Below, in pieces: positions 25,045-36,325 of a stretch of DNA of 64,000 bases (positions are counted from its first letter, which is position 1; the number at the start of each line of letters is the position of its first letter). The notes below the pieces were generated by a model. The model was given only the letters and a program-made list of their open reading frames with translations. It made no database searches and had not been told where the DNA came from. Source of the DNA: Lithobates sylvaticus (taxonomy: Eukaryota > Chordata > Amphibia > Anura > Ranidae); assembly GCA_028564925.1 (NCBI GenBank), contig CM053028.1:628947250-629011249 (forward strand). Reading direction: 5' to 3'. Position numbers and translations under genes: made by a program.

Positions 25045-25962
25045 GGTCTCTGCGTGGAGTGGCAGGAGAGGACCCGGTGTCCGCTGTTGTAGGAGTCGCG
25101 GGCGGCCGGAGGAGACGTAGTCCTTGGATGTTACTCACAGAGCGGTCGTACTTCAAGGGGTGTTTTAGGCCTCCGGACGGTCTCTGCGTGGAGTGGCAGC
25201 TCGAGTCCTTCTTCTCCCTCTTCTCCTGAGCGGGTGGCGTTGAGTTTTCGGCGAGAGATTGTGCGATGACGGTCGCCAGGGTTCCGACGGGAAGTGGAAA
25301 GGGCACCAGTCCGGAAGCTCTATCAAGGGGATATCAAGTTGCTCGCAGAAGGATGGTAAGTCGTCAGGCGAACGCAGGAGTGCAGTGCGACCTCTAGCGG
25401 AGGCGGACAGACAGAACGGGAACTTCCACCGATACAGGATGTTGTGGGTCCTCAATTGATCCAGCGGGGGCGAAGGGCTCTTCTGCTCAGCAGTGTGGTT
25501 GGAGAAGGTCCTGAAAGAGCTTTATTTCGGCTCCATTGTATAACACACGGCCCCTGTCCCTTGCCTTTCTCAGGATAGCTTCCTTTAACGGGAAATTGAC
25601 TATACAACAAATGACATCCCTTGGAGGCTCGTTGTCTCGGGGTGGCGGTCTCAATGCCCTATGCGCCCTTTCCATTTTCCCCCGTCCGAGTGTGAGTCGG
25701 ATCTGTTCTCTGGGGAATAAGGCTCTGCGGCCTGCATCGCCTCGTGGTTGTCAGACCGGAGGGAGCGAAACAGCTCGGGGATATTGCGGCCGTGCTGCGA
25801 CCCGTTGTCCCTCGGTGTTCGGGAGGCTGAGACGCTTCTGTTGGATTTACCCATTGTGAAAAAGTAGGGCAGTTTCCCCAGAAACAAGGGTATTTCGTCC
25901 TCGGTATGCAGGAGCTCTAAGCTTAAGCAGCCATCTTCGGTCCCGGCCAAGCCACGCCCCCA
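25045..25962 (-). mobile_element. Reversed LINE 5' fragment: 5' UTR and broken ORF1
   Basis: On minus it begins GGGGGCGTGGCTTGGCC, then AAGATGGC (YY1-like) and an ORF1 start, MGKSNRSVSASRTPRDN. ORF1 pieces follow in different frames: MERAHRALRPPPRDNEPPRD, KARDRGRVLYNGAEIKLFQD, then YRWKFPFCLSASARGRTAL and EQLDIPLIELPDWCPF. A ~25-bp motif (GGACGGTCTCTGCGTGGAG) occurs at 25041 and again at about 25177. No ORF2 and no 3' end are present, which is unusual because LINE copies normally keep the 3' end. Confidence 0.8.
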
Positions 25963-26377
25963 CCCCTTATTTTTATTCTTACCTTAGAACCCTTCCTACG
26001 AAAACTTAGGACCAACCCAGACATTACTGGCATAGAAATACACAATAAACAATACAAACTTGCGGCCTACGCAGACGACATTCTCCTCTTCTTGTCCAAC
26101 CCGCTCACTTCCCTACCTAACCTTCTGAAAGACTTCACCCTATTCAGACAACTCTCTAACTTGCAGATTAATTTTTCAAAATCAAAAGCTCTTAATGTAT
26201 CCCTCCAACCACAAACCGTGTCTCTATGCAAATCTAACTTCCCCTTCACTTGGGAAGATACTTCCCTTACATACTTGGGAATCCAACTACCTACCAACTT
26301 GACCGACCTTTACCGATTAAATTATCTTAAAATTTTACAAACCATCCAAAATGACCTCCTCAAATGAACATCTGGAC
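25963..26377 (+). repeat. 415-bp direct repeat flanking a reversed LINE piece, right copy
   Basis: Partner of 24630-25044; about 99% identical by eye. L1-d ORF2 continues directly from its right end. Confidence 0.95.
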
Positions 26378-27755
26378 ATTTTTCATGGTTTGGGCGCATA
26401 GCAATACTGAAAATGAATATTTTACCCCGTATTCTTTATGTCCTCCAAGCAATATCAATAGGCCTACCCACATCTTTTTTCACGACTTATAAGCGACTAT
26501 GCCGTAACTTCATATGGGCGGCAAAATCGCCTCGAATTAGCTGGGACACGCTCACGCTCCCGAAATCCAAAGGGGGTCTGGTGTCCAAAAATATTATCAG
26601 GCATGTCACCTTACTCGAATAATTGACTGGCACGTCCACGCAATTTCCAAAGAATGGATCATAATCGAGAACTCCTTTGACGACACATCACTTACCCTCT
26701 TACCATGGATCTCAGATTCCAAGATACCTAAGGCCTATTCTTCTCACCCTCTCATTGGTGCTACCCTACAAGCTTTCAAACGTGTTGCCCGGGCGCTAAA
26801 TTGGTCCCCGTACCCTGGTCCTATGACCCCGTTACAAGGGAACCCAGACTTCCCTCCGGGTATACCTTCTCGGAATTTGACTGACAATCTAGAACCCCTT
26901 ACGCTTCGGGCCTCCCACTTCTTTCGCAATGGTTCTCTACTCTCCTTTCACGATACTCAAACGTGCTTCCCGGATCACCGCATTCAGTTCTATAACTTTC
27001 TCCAGATCAGACACTACCTCACAGGGGGACATGACTCTGCTATGTGGTCCAGGGATCACACGCCTTTTGAAACCCTATGTACCAGCGATTCCCCCCAAAG
27101 GCACCTTGTTTCACAAACCTACACGCTCCTATTTGGAGATTTTGACCCTAAACTTAATACGCTAGTCATGACCTGGGAACTCGACATAAATCTCTCCAGT
27201 AAAGAATGGGAGATGATTTATCAACGTATACACAAGAATACTATTAGTGTCTCAGCACAAGAGAACTCTTACAAAATTTATGCCAGATGGTACAGAACGC
27301 CTAATATAATACACAAATTCCACCCGGAAACTCCTCCAATCTGTTGGAGATGTGGACTGGAAACGGGTACTCCACTTCACATTTGGTGGGAATGTTCCTT
27401 GCTTCAACCGTTCTGGCAGAAAGTCACTGATGCTGTAGCTCGCATCTCCACGTATACTGTGGACTTTACTCCTTCACAATTTCTCCTACAGCACATCTCG
27501 CTCCCTCACTCAGTTTACAAAAAATCCATTGTTCCACACCTACTCAACTCTGCCAGACAATGCATACCTACTCGTTGGAGGTCTACGTCTCCACCGACCC
27601 TAGCAGATTGGTTTCAACGTATTGACAGAACCTCAGAGATGGAAAGTATTATCCATCAAGCCAAAGACACTCCGACCGCATATAGCAATATATGGTCATG
27701 CTGGATCCACTTTAAGACCTCCCAAATATATCAGGAACTCCTTGATGCACCTTAA

Positions 27756-28582
27756 AGGCACATCTGCGAGCTCCAGTACTAACCCTAGTCAAACGGCCAG
27801 GTATCCGTCATGCTATGCTGTCCTCACTCTGTCCTCACTCTTACACTAGCTCTCATTCTTGATCGCCTGCTGATGTACTCGACTCATATGCTGACTCTCG
27901 TGCCCTCTGTCCGCCCCCCCCCCCCTCACCTTTTAGGTTTTCTTCTCGCTTACACCTTGACTTTCATCTGCTCCCCCCCCCCTGTCCATTCGTCCTACCC
28001 CATCTTTCTTCCAATCACGGGAAGCTCTAAACCCTAAGTATTGGATATGCCTCTTTACCCGTGAGACTCCAACCACCACCAATGCACCCAGGCTCGATAC
28101 GCCCTTTGTGGTCCACCACCCGTATTATACTTTGAGTTTCTCAATTTCCCGCTCCCTCTGCACAGCATGTTCCCAATAGGGGTGCATGGGTTGAGAGGGA
28201 ATTGCCCCGGTTCGGTTCCACGACGGTCAAATAACTATACACATCTAGGGCCACTACAGATCCTGGTTAATGTTAACCCACAATTACCTATGTGCTTTTT
28301 AGACTTTGTTTAAGAAACTGCCACTAGTTTGTATCGCAGTCTAATTTCCTCGTTATATGTTGTGCTTACATGCTTCAGAAGACATGTCTCTCTTACTATA
28401 TTCTTACTGTATTAACTGTACAATCTGACATATGGTTACCTCTACTACCTATTACCATTGATCTAGAGATCCTACTTTGGAATAATCTATGTCTGTATAC
28501 TGCTCTTATATTCATTCTGGAATGATTGTATTCATTGTACTGTTACTTTTCTCAATAAAAATTTTAGTGAAAAAAAAAAAAA
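27756..28582 (+). other. 3' UTR of L1-d
   Basis: Pyrimidine-rich non-coding sequence with C runs near 27916 and 27975, AATAAA about 28555 and the A tail. No gene. Confidence 0.75.
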
Positions 28583-29280
28583 AAGTTGGAAATGCCCACC
28601 TCCGAAAGATACAGACTGTTTCAAGTCACTCACTTCCTACGTTCTCAATGGTCTAACAATCAAGAACCCCCAGCACTGACTGCTTAGGAAACATGGTGCT
28701 CCAACATAAAGGATCAGAATGGGGGTATCTCCGTTATCTACAACAAGATCTGGCGGATGAGTGGGACTTGAATAAATGGTATCTGAACATTTCTCTTATG
28801 GAAGCTAGCATTAAAATCATAACTCGTTGGTATCGTGTTCCTGCCACCCTGGCAAAAATTTTCCCAGATTCCTCCCCTCTGTGCTTCAGGGGATGTGGCC
28901 ACATCGCCTCTCTACTCCATATATGGTGGACATGCCCTCGGCTTAGGAACTTTTGGAACAGCTTTTTCCACTTATTGCGGAAGATTACTGGCATAGCCGT
29001 TCCACAGGTTCCGGAAATAGCGCTTCTCAATGTCCAAGTAGAGAAAATTTCCAAACATACACAATCTTTGATCTCCTATATGCTCTTAGGAGCCAGAATC
29101 ACTATTGCCAAAAACTGGAAGAGCCACACAGTTCCACTAGCTGGAATGAAACGCAAAATCTCCTGGATCATGGCCCAGGAGAAGATTGTCAGCAAGCTAC
29201 TTGACAAAACCCACAAATTCAACTTAATTTGGGAACCCTGGGCAAAATACATAGGTCTTCCACTAATTCCAGGAGCATAG
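28583..29280 (+). pseudogene. L1-b ORF2, part 3 (C-terminus)
   Basis: Continues from KLEN at 23834 as KLEMPTSERYRLFQVTHFL. A TAG stop occurs at about 28684. After it the frame reads EWGYLRYLQQDLADEWDLNK, ITRWYRVPATLAKIF, the knuckle CFRGCGHIASLLHIWWTCPR and the typical end FNLIWEPWAKYIGLPL, with a stop at 29280. By comparison with L1-c, a few dozen residues around 28684-28750 are missing or altered. Confidence 0.85.
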
Positions 29281-30053
29281 TCGACCCAGATTACCTTCTC
29301 TCCCTCTAGGTGACCTTCTTCCCCTCTTTTCTTCTAGCCCCTTTTCTATCTTGCTGACACTTCACCAGCTTTACTAAATCTTCTATTCTCGCTGCTCCCG
29401 CCTCCTTTTTCTTTCTTCGTATGGAGACAAAACTTCTCTCTAGTCTGATTCCCTTACAAGCGGAACTCAGCCATCGACATTAATCTATCATCTCACCCGG
29501 AATAGTTCAGGCCATACAGTAAGGCAATCGTGTTCTGCTGCATGATAACATACAGCCCTGTATGCTTGAGCCCCTGACCTCGATACTCAACGTATCACTG
29601 ACATTGTAATATTACTGGCAGTCCAGTGTAATCACACTTCTTCCTCCCGACCGGCCACGTAATTTTCAGGGAGAGATTGTCCTGGTCCGTCTTCTCCACA
29701 GTGTTCCCCTTGGGGTGGAGAAATGGCCCAACACAAGCAATCTTTCTCTCAAGTTTATCACAGGTTACAATATGGGTTGATGGGACTGTGCCACACTCAT
29801 TGTATGCTAGGACATTCTGACTAGATGTACTTGTCTTCCTGGTCTCCTTTTATTCCTGAACTTTACCCAACCTAGGGCAGGGTTACTTTACACTGGCTTT
29901 AACTAGCAGTCAGTCTTAGTTGTTTTTGTTACTATACACAAATGTATATTCTGTTCTATCAATTGTACTGCCTCACCAGAAATTGTTATTACCATGTATC
30001 TTTGTATGATATAAACTCAATAAAAATATTGAAAAGGAAAAAAAAAAAAAAAG
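29281..30053 (+). other. 3' UTR and poly(A) of L1-b
   Basis: Non-coding. The 3' end CAATAAAAATATTG can form a CAATA/TATTG hairpin that exposes the polyadenylation signal; the tail begins at about 30038. Confidence 0.75.
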
Positions 30054-30474
30054 AAAAGTATCCACATAATATGCGACATGTGGTATTGCATATCTTTTTA
30101 GCGGCCAGATCCCTGATACTTCGACACTGGAAGGTCACACCCACTATTAATGTTACGGAGGTAACAAGAGTAGTACAACAAAACTACTCGTTTGAAAGAT
30201 TCTTAGCAATTAACTCGCTTAAATGTCATAGATTTGACAAATTGTGGGAAATATGGACCAATACCTACAACAATGTATAATTATATCTAGATATGTATAA
30301 TTGGATGAAAGAGAATCATCAACGTGGTCATGCGCTTCTCCTTCTAGTTCCTAACTATTATTTTATTTTATTTTTTGATTTTCTATATGATTTTCTGTAT
30401 TGTTATTACCTTGTATACTGTTGAAAATACCAATAAAAACCTTACAGTGAAAAAATAAATAAATAAATAAATAA
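30054..30474 (+). mobile_element. 3' end of a second LINE (L1-e subfamily), 5'-truncated
   Basis: The frame to the stop at 30280 reads HIFLAARSLILRHWKVTP and FDKLWEIWTNTYNNV, comparable to IIFAARSLIVTNWKS in L1-e. A short 3' UTR, AATAAA, then an (AAAT)n tail at about 30449-30474 follow. Confidence 0.7.
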
Positions 30475-30629
30475 ACATGATGACCACTAACAGGAAAGTG
30501 AAAAAAAAAAATAAAAAAAATAATGTACCTGTTCAGATTCTACTTAAATCAAACCTACAGTCCCTCTCTTGTTTGCACCGCCTATATACTGCTGTTCAGA
30601 GTATATAGGGTTGTAGGTATAGGGTTTTA

Positions 30630-31185
30630 TTTTGGGTGCGGGGTCCCCCTTAATATCCATACAAGACCCAAAGGGGCTGGGGGGGGGGGGGGGTGATGGG
30701 GTAGCCATGCCATTTTTCTCAAGGATTTTCAGCCATGTGGCCAGGACAAGACATGACATTAAAGCCGCAAGTGGTTTTACATGGCTTCTTTTTTTCCTTT
30801 ACGAATGTCATTTTGTGCAGGGACAGTTCTAAACACGGGAAACACATGCCACTTCACAGGCATACTTTAGACACCCCCCAGGTACCATATTTAAAGGAAT
30901 TTTTCACTTTTTTTTTCACTTTATGCATCATTGAAATGACTGCCCCCGAAAAAACGTTAGTTTTTAAAAGTTCTTTTTGCATTGATATATGTCCCCTGGG
31001 GCAGGACCCGGGTCCCCAAACCTGTTTTATGACATTAACATGCATATTGGCCATTGTAATTAGCAATTTTGATTTTGAACGTTCGCGTCCATTGTAACGA
31101 ATAGGGTTCGAAAATTCGCACAAACTTTTGGTCCTTTCGAAGGTTCTGGTGCGAACCGAACCCGGGGGTGTTCGGCTCATCCCTA
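30630..31185 (+). mobile_element. Foldback DNA element fragment ending in TTCGGCTCATCCCTA
   Basis: Homologous to the right end of the palindromic element at 63350-63943 and, in reverse, to 36656-36933. Shared blocks include TTAATATCCAT, CAGTTCTAAACACGGGAAAC, ATGTCCCCTGGGGCAGGACC and the terminal GTTCGGCTCATCCCTA at 31185. A G run lies at about 30679-30694. The left end is indistinct. The right end abuts hAT transposase sequence with no intervening base. Confidence 0.6.
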
Positions 31186-32103
31186 ATGAGGAGCAAAGAG
31201 AAGTATGCTTTGTTCTTTGGTGTGGGTCTTTAAGGTACGCTTGCCAACGAGCTGCATGGCAGGTCAACATATGTCTGGTCATGCTTGTGGTGCCAAGCGG
31301 CTGATGTTTTGGCCACACGAGATACGCTTGAGACATATGTTGCAAATAGCAGCGGTGCAATCTGATGCACTCGTCTCAAAAAGGCCCACACCAAAGAACT
31401 TTTGTAATAACGCACAGAGGCAGCGCCCTGCACAGGCGGAGCTCTGCGGTGTGATTCAGTTGGTGTGCTGCCCTCAAGCTGGCCCCCGGAGCGCATCCTG
31501 CCTTGTTGGAGATGTGCCGCCTCCTCCTCTCTCCATTCAGGCACCCACGTGGAGTCTGTGACCTCATCATCCCCTCCCTCTTTACCACTGGAGCAAACCT
31601 GGCAGTATGCTGCAGCTGGTGGAACATGACTGCCAGATTGCTGCCCTTGAGCATTCCCTCTCCCTGCGCTCACGCTACTGCATTCCTCTAGCTGGGTATC
31701 ATCATCAGAGCCTTCAAATCGCTGGGCATCCTCCTGGAGCATGTACCCAACACTGTGCTCAAACCGTTTCGGGGGACTCCTCAGGAGGACATGGTGGGTC
31801 TAGGGAAGGGGTGACTGATGCCATTGAGTACGCGTTGGCAGCTGCTCTGCCAGTATCCTGAGCCTGAGTGAGAGAGGATGAGGAGGATGAGGAGGGCTTG
31901 GTCATCCACTCTACCAAGCCTTCGGCATGATGGGGCTCAACATGTCCAGCTGCCGAAAATAAGGACAAGCGTGTCCCATGGCCACATGCCGATGACGATG
32001 CACCGCGTCCACGACCAGCACTGTTGTCTCTAGACAAAGAGCCTGCTTGCCCTCTTTTCTTGGCTCGTGACTGTCTGTCTCTCCTTGTTGGCCTTCCAGA
32101 CAT
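31186..32103 (-). pseudogene. hAT transposase N-terminal half with BED finger (copy 1), broken
   Basis: Start ATG 32103, MSGRPTRRDRQSRAKKRG: a basic leader, then a Ser-rich, acidic low-complexity region. After frame changes near 31745 and 31370 it continues through SDDDTQLEE, SGSHVPPAAAYCQVCSS to a BED-type finger end (PLGTTSMTRHMLTCH). BED fingers bind transposon ends. The sequence is cut at 31186 by the foldback element end, so the catalytic part is absent. The order matches copy 2 (34062-35673). Confidence 0.68.
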
Positions 32104-32159
32104 TGTATTGGCCTGCAGGGAGATGGGAAAAACAGCTATTGGGTAGTGTATATTGTGCT

Positions 32160-33490
32160 GGAGTCACACAACACACACACTAACTCCTGCAGATGGCTGA
32201 ATTAGATGACACCAGGGCAGATACAGGTGCAGGTTGTAGACTGTGCTGTGCTAGACTCACACAACACACACACACTATAACTCCTGCAGATGGCTGGAAT
32301 AGATGAGAACAGGGCAGAAAGGCAGATACAGGTGCAGGTTGTATACTGTGCTGTGCTAGACTCACACAACACACACACACACTAACTCCTGCAGATGGCT
32401 GGATTCGATGACACCAGGGCAGAAGGGCAGATATAGGTGCAGGTTGTATACTGCACTGTGCTAGACTCACACAACACACACACTAACTCCTGCAGATGGC
32501 TGGGCTAGATGACACCAGGGCAGATACAGGTGCAGGTTGTATACTGTGCTCGACTCACACAACACACACAATAGCTCCTGCAGGTGGCTGGATTAGATGA
32601 CACCAGGGCAGAAGGGCAGATACAGGTGCAGGTTGTATACTTTGCTGTGCTAGACTCACACAACACACACACACTAACTCTTGCAGATGGCTGGATTAGA
32701 TTACACAAGGGCAGATATAGGTGCAGGTTGTATACTGTGCTGTGCTAGACTCACACAACAGACACACTAACTCCTGCAGATGGCTGGATTAGATGACACC
32801 AGGGCAGAAGGGAAGATACAGGTTGTATACTGTGCTGTGCTAGACTCACACAGCAACACACACACTAACTCCTGCAGATGGCTGGATTAGATGACACCAG
32901 GGCAGAAGGGCAGATACAGGTACAGGTTGTATACTGTGCTGTGCTAGACTCACACAACACACACACACACACTAACTCCTGCAGATGGCTGGGCTAGATG
33001 ACACCAGGGCAGATACAGGTGCAGGTTGTATACTGTGCTAGACTCACACAACACACACAATAGCTCCTGCAGATGGCTGGATTAGATGACACCAGGGCAG
33101 AAGGGCAGATACAGGTGCAGGTTGTATACTGTGCTGTGCTAGACTCACACAACACACACACTAACTCCTGCAGATGGCTGGATTAGATGACACACTAACT
33201 CCTGCAGATGGCTGGATTAGATGACACCAGGGAAGATACAGGTTGTATACTGTGCTGTGCTAGACTCACACAGCAACACACACACTAACTCCTGCAGATG
33301 GCTGGATTAGATGACACCAGGGCAGAAGGGCAGATACAGGTACAGGTTGTATACTGTGCTGTGCTAGACTCACACAAACACACACACACTAACTCCTGCA
33401 GATGGCTGGATTAATGGAGAACTGCACAAAATGGTAGAGACAGGTGCAGGTTTATACTGTGCTGGACTCCCACAGCACACACTAACTCCT
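32160..33490. repeat. Minisatellite of ~100-bp units (about 14 copies)
   Basis: The unit reads ACTAACTCCTGCAGATGGCT, then GGATTAGATGACACCAGGGC, (AGAAGGGCAG), ATACAGGTGCAGGTTGTATA, CTGTGCTGTGCTAGACTCAC and (AC)n. Units with and without the AGAAGGGCAG decamer alternate irregularly, and (AC)n length varies. It lies in the leader of hAT copy 1, the same place as the unrelated 65-bp minisatellite in copy 0. Confidence 0.93.
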
Positions 33491-34061
33491 GCACATGGCT
33501 GGATTTGTAGAGAACAGCACTTTTCCCACACGCAAATGCCTGAGAAGAACACACTATCACTGCCTATTATTCCTCTTTCCCTGCACTTTCCCCACATGCA
33601 AATGCCTGAGAAGAACACACTATCCCTGCCTATTATTCCTCTTTCCCTGCATTTTCCCCACACGGAAATGAATGGAAAATAGTTCACACTGTCCCTGCTT
33701 ATCAATCCTCTTTCCCTGAACGCCGGAACACACTATACAAGGCCGCCGGCGCGACATCCTTATATAGTGTGGGGCGTGTACTAAACCCCCTGAGCTATAA
33801 TTGGCCACAGGCATCCTGCCTGTGGCCAATTTTTGCTCTCCTCGCTGCTGGCGCTATGATTGGCCAAGCATGTAGGGTCACAGTGCATGCTTGGCCAATC
33901 ATCGGCCAGCAATGCACTGTGACTGGCGCAGTGCATTGTGGGCCGTTCACATCACACAAATTTGATGTGAACGGCCTGCAGAGTTCTGGACTCGATGAGT
34001 GGACAAACAGCCGATGTCCGATTCGAACATGCGTTTGAATCAAACACCGGGCCCATCCCTA
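33491..34061 (-). mobile_element. hAT copy 1, 5' terminal region
   Basis: The terminal tip TAGGGATGGGCCCGGTGTTT is at 34061 (minus). It is followed inward by hairpins: TTCACATCA/TGATGTGAA, a TGATTGGCCAAGCATG pair, and ATTGGCCACAGGC with its complement. Then come a CACGCCCC box and TATATAAGG at 33766-33758. Direct repeats of about 67 bp containing CACATGCAAATGCCTGAGAA lie at about 33525-33660. The TATA box suits transcription leftward into the transposase frame. Confidence 0.65.
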
Positions 34062-35673
34062 CAGCGCAAGCACCGCATGGCATCTTTTTGCATGCATACT
34101 TGCGTAGTCCCTTGAACGCCTACAGAGCACCGCTGGTTTAGAGGACAAAGCACAGGAATAGGCCATGGAGGAAGAAGAAGAGGAGGGGTGGAGGAGAGAG
34201 GTGTGTCAGAATCACCAGTAGTAGCATTTTGGAGGCGTGGTGGTGTAACAACCTCCAACTCTACTGCACCTTGTCCTGCATCCTTCCCAGCTGCCAGAAG
34301 AGTCACCCAATGCGCCGTGAAAGATAGGTAACGTCCCCGTCCATGAATGCTGGACCATGAGTCAGCGGTAATATGCACCTTACCGCTGACCACCCTGTCC
34401 AGCGAGGCATGGACATTGCCTTCCACATGCCGGTAGAGAGCCGGAATCACCTTCCGTGAGAAAAAGTAGCGTTTGGGAACCTGCCACTGAGGAACCGCAC
34501 ATTCCACAAACTCACAGAAAGGGGGCAGAGTCTACCAACTGAAAAGGCAGCAGTTGAAGTGCTAGCAATTTAGCCAAGCTAGCATTCAACTGCTGGGCAT
34601 GTGGATGGCTTGGAGTGAACTTCTTTTGACGGTGCAGCAGCTGGGGCAGGAAAATTTGTCTGGTACAATATAACGTTGGTGTACCAATAGCAGATTGCTT
34701 GCAAATACTTGGCTGTGATACACCTAATTCTACACCTTCATTCCTCTCAGTGCAGGTTTCAGAGAGGACTGAAGGTATAGTGGGGTTGAAGATCCCAGGT
34801 GATGAGGAGCAAGGAGAGGTCCGCTTTGTTCTTTGGTGTGGGTCTTTTAGGTACGCTTGCCAACGAACTGCATGGCAGGTCGACATATGTCTGGTCAAGC
34901 ATGTGGTGCCCAAGCGGCTGATGTTTTGGCTACGCGAGATACGCTTGACACATATGTTGCAAATAGCAGCGGTGCGATCTGATGCACTCGTCTCAAAAAG
35001 GCCCACACCAAAGAACTTTTGGAATAACGTGCAGAGGCAGCGCCCTGCACATGCGCAGCTGTGCTTTGTGATGCAGTTGTGGTGCTGCCATTAAGCTGGC
35101 CCCTGGAGGGCATCCTGCCTCATTGGAGATGTGCCTCCTCCCCTCTCCTATCAGGCACCCACGTGGTGTCAGTGACCTCATCATCCCCTCCCTCCTTATC
35201 ACTGGAGCAAACCTGGCAGTATGCTGCAGCTGGGGGAACATGACTGCCAGATTGCTGTCCTTCTTGGGCATCCCCTCTCTCTGGGCTCACATTACTGCCT
35301 TTCTCTAGCTGGGTATCATCATCAGAGCGTTCAAAACGCTGGGCATCCTCATGGAGCATGTACCCAACATTGTGCTCAAACAGTTCGGGGGACTCCTCAG
35401 GAGGACATGGAGGGGTAAGGGAAGGAGTGACTGATGCCATTGAGCCTAGGGAAGAGGCCACATTGGCAGCTGCTTTGCTAGTACCCTGAGCCTGGGTGAG
35501 AGAGGATGAGGACGCCTTGGTCATCCACTCTACCAAGTCTTCTGCATGTTGTGGCTCAACATGGCCAGCTGCCGAAAAAAAGGAAGAGTGTGTCCCATGG
35601 CCACGTGCTGATGAGGATGCCCTGTGTCCACAACCAGCACTGTTGCTTCTAGACACAGAGCCTGCTTGCCCTC
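34062..35673 (-). pseudogene. hAT transposase (copy 2): leader, BED finger and start of catalytic domain; broken
   Basis: On minus, N to C: Ser/His-rich leader (SSFFSAAGHVEPQHAEDLVE), acidic linker (RSDDDTQLEKGSN), BED finger AAICNICVKRISRSQNIS...TRHMSTCH (C-x2-C...H-x4-H), a proline/charged spacer, QLNASLAKLLALQLLPFQL, and the hAT catalytic entry VPKRYFFSRKVIPALY...VHITADSWSSIHGRGRYLSF, where the Asp before W-S-S is the likely first acidic residue. Several frame changes separate the pieces. The C-terminus (dimerisation domain) is gone because copy 1 ends directly at 34061. A LINE 3' end truncates the N-terminus at 35674. Confidence 0.78.
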
Positions 35674-36325
35674 TTTTTTTATTTCAAAGTATTTTATTAT
35701 ATTTGTCAAAATAATATAACGGTAAATGACACGGTACATACACATAGTAAACGTAAGCATCTGCAACAACGGGTAATACAAGACCATTAGGTATGACATG
35801 CAAGTGAACTGGTATAGGTTACAGGAAGGCTAGATGGGACCCAATGGTGCAACTTAGGAGGTGTGGGAGGAGAAGGTCTATTCGGCGATGTAACGATCGA
35901 AGGTTCCCCACTACCAGGCACCCCGATCGGGAGCTGACTGTGCCCTATAGGGGAAATCCTCGTCGTCCAACCATCCATCTATGTCATTGTCCGGCTACAA
36001 TCATGACCTACTCCACAAGGTTAACAGTAGTCGAGAAGGCTCCCAAAAGTATCGACCTGTCATTTAATTGACAAACTCCAATAAGTAAGGTGAATATAGA
36101 GCAGAAGTTGGAAAAGTGAGAACTAGAGGGGGGGGGGGGAGGGGGGGGGGGAGATGAAGGGGGGTAAAGAAAAGTTGGAGGGAGAGAGGGGAGAATAGGC
36201 AGGGTATTCGGAGCAACAACTATAGGACTTAGTTTAGGAAATTATGGAGTTAGTGATCCAAGGAGCACCAATGTAAATGGCCCAGGGTTCCCAGTTGGAT
36301 TCAAATTTACAGACCGTGTCAGAGA
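35674..36325 (-). mobile_element. 5'-truncated LINE (L1-b/c subfamily), 3' end only
   Basis: On minus the first codons read CKFESNWEPWAIYIGAPW and a stop, the usual ORF2 C-terminus. The 3' UTR follows, with G/C homopolymers near 36127-36150, then an A-rich end (plus T run 35674-35680). It sits at the junction of hAT copy 2 and a hAT 5' end. Confidence 0.8.

Larger units (their letters stand above)
23845..27755 (+). pseudogene. L1-d ORF2, broken
   Basis: Segments in order: a coiled linker (LSAKIHALERLHKASLAQQS, KLFYQFGNKTGKLLARAL); a deletion at about 24180 that joins TTQF to LIPKPGKDDN, removing the start of the reverse transcriptase; then YRPISLLNVDIKLYGKILAN, DQVGFVPGREARDNTIKA, LSLDAEKAFDRVAWDYM, GTRQGCPLSP, AAYADDILLF (Tyr-Ala-Asp-Asp here, not Phe-Ala-Asp-Asp). 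After the insert and duplication the frame resumes at MNILPRILYVLQAISIG, changes near 26600, and runs to the stop at 27755 through a zinc knuckle (CWRCGLETGTPLHIWWECS). Confidence 0.87.
23835..28582 (+). mobile_element. LINE L1-d (Tx1-like), 5'-truncated, inserted in L1-b
   Basis: Flanked by AAGTTGGAAA (23825-23834 and 28583-28592). It starts inside the linker after the endonuclease and ends with a 3' UTR (27756-28570), CAATAAAAATTTTAGTG and an A tail at 28570-28584. It belongs to the same subfamily as L1-a. ORF2 carries a deletion near 24180, an insert with a 415-bp duplication (24630-26377), and further frame changes. Confidence 0.9.
14265..30053 (+). mobile_element. LINE L1-b (Tx1-like), split by L1-c and L1-d
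   Basis: One 5'-truncated element in three pieces: 14265-15430, 22766-23834 and 28583-30053. The 14-bp duplication CTCAAACACGTTTT flanks L1-c, and AAGTTGGAAA flanks L1-d. Removing the two inserts restores the order of ORF2 motifs. It ends with CAATAAAAATATTG and poly(A) at about 30038-30052. The left edge lies within a few bases of 14265-14280. By motif (GFIPGRQGPDQVRRAIDI) it is a relative of L1-c. Confidence 0.85.

Noticed and set aside
30544-31097. Possible small genes in the region with TTAATATCCAT and CCTGGGGCAGG blocks
   Set aside because: The same blocks recur at 36656-36933 and 61441-63943 as part of a non-coding foldback element.
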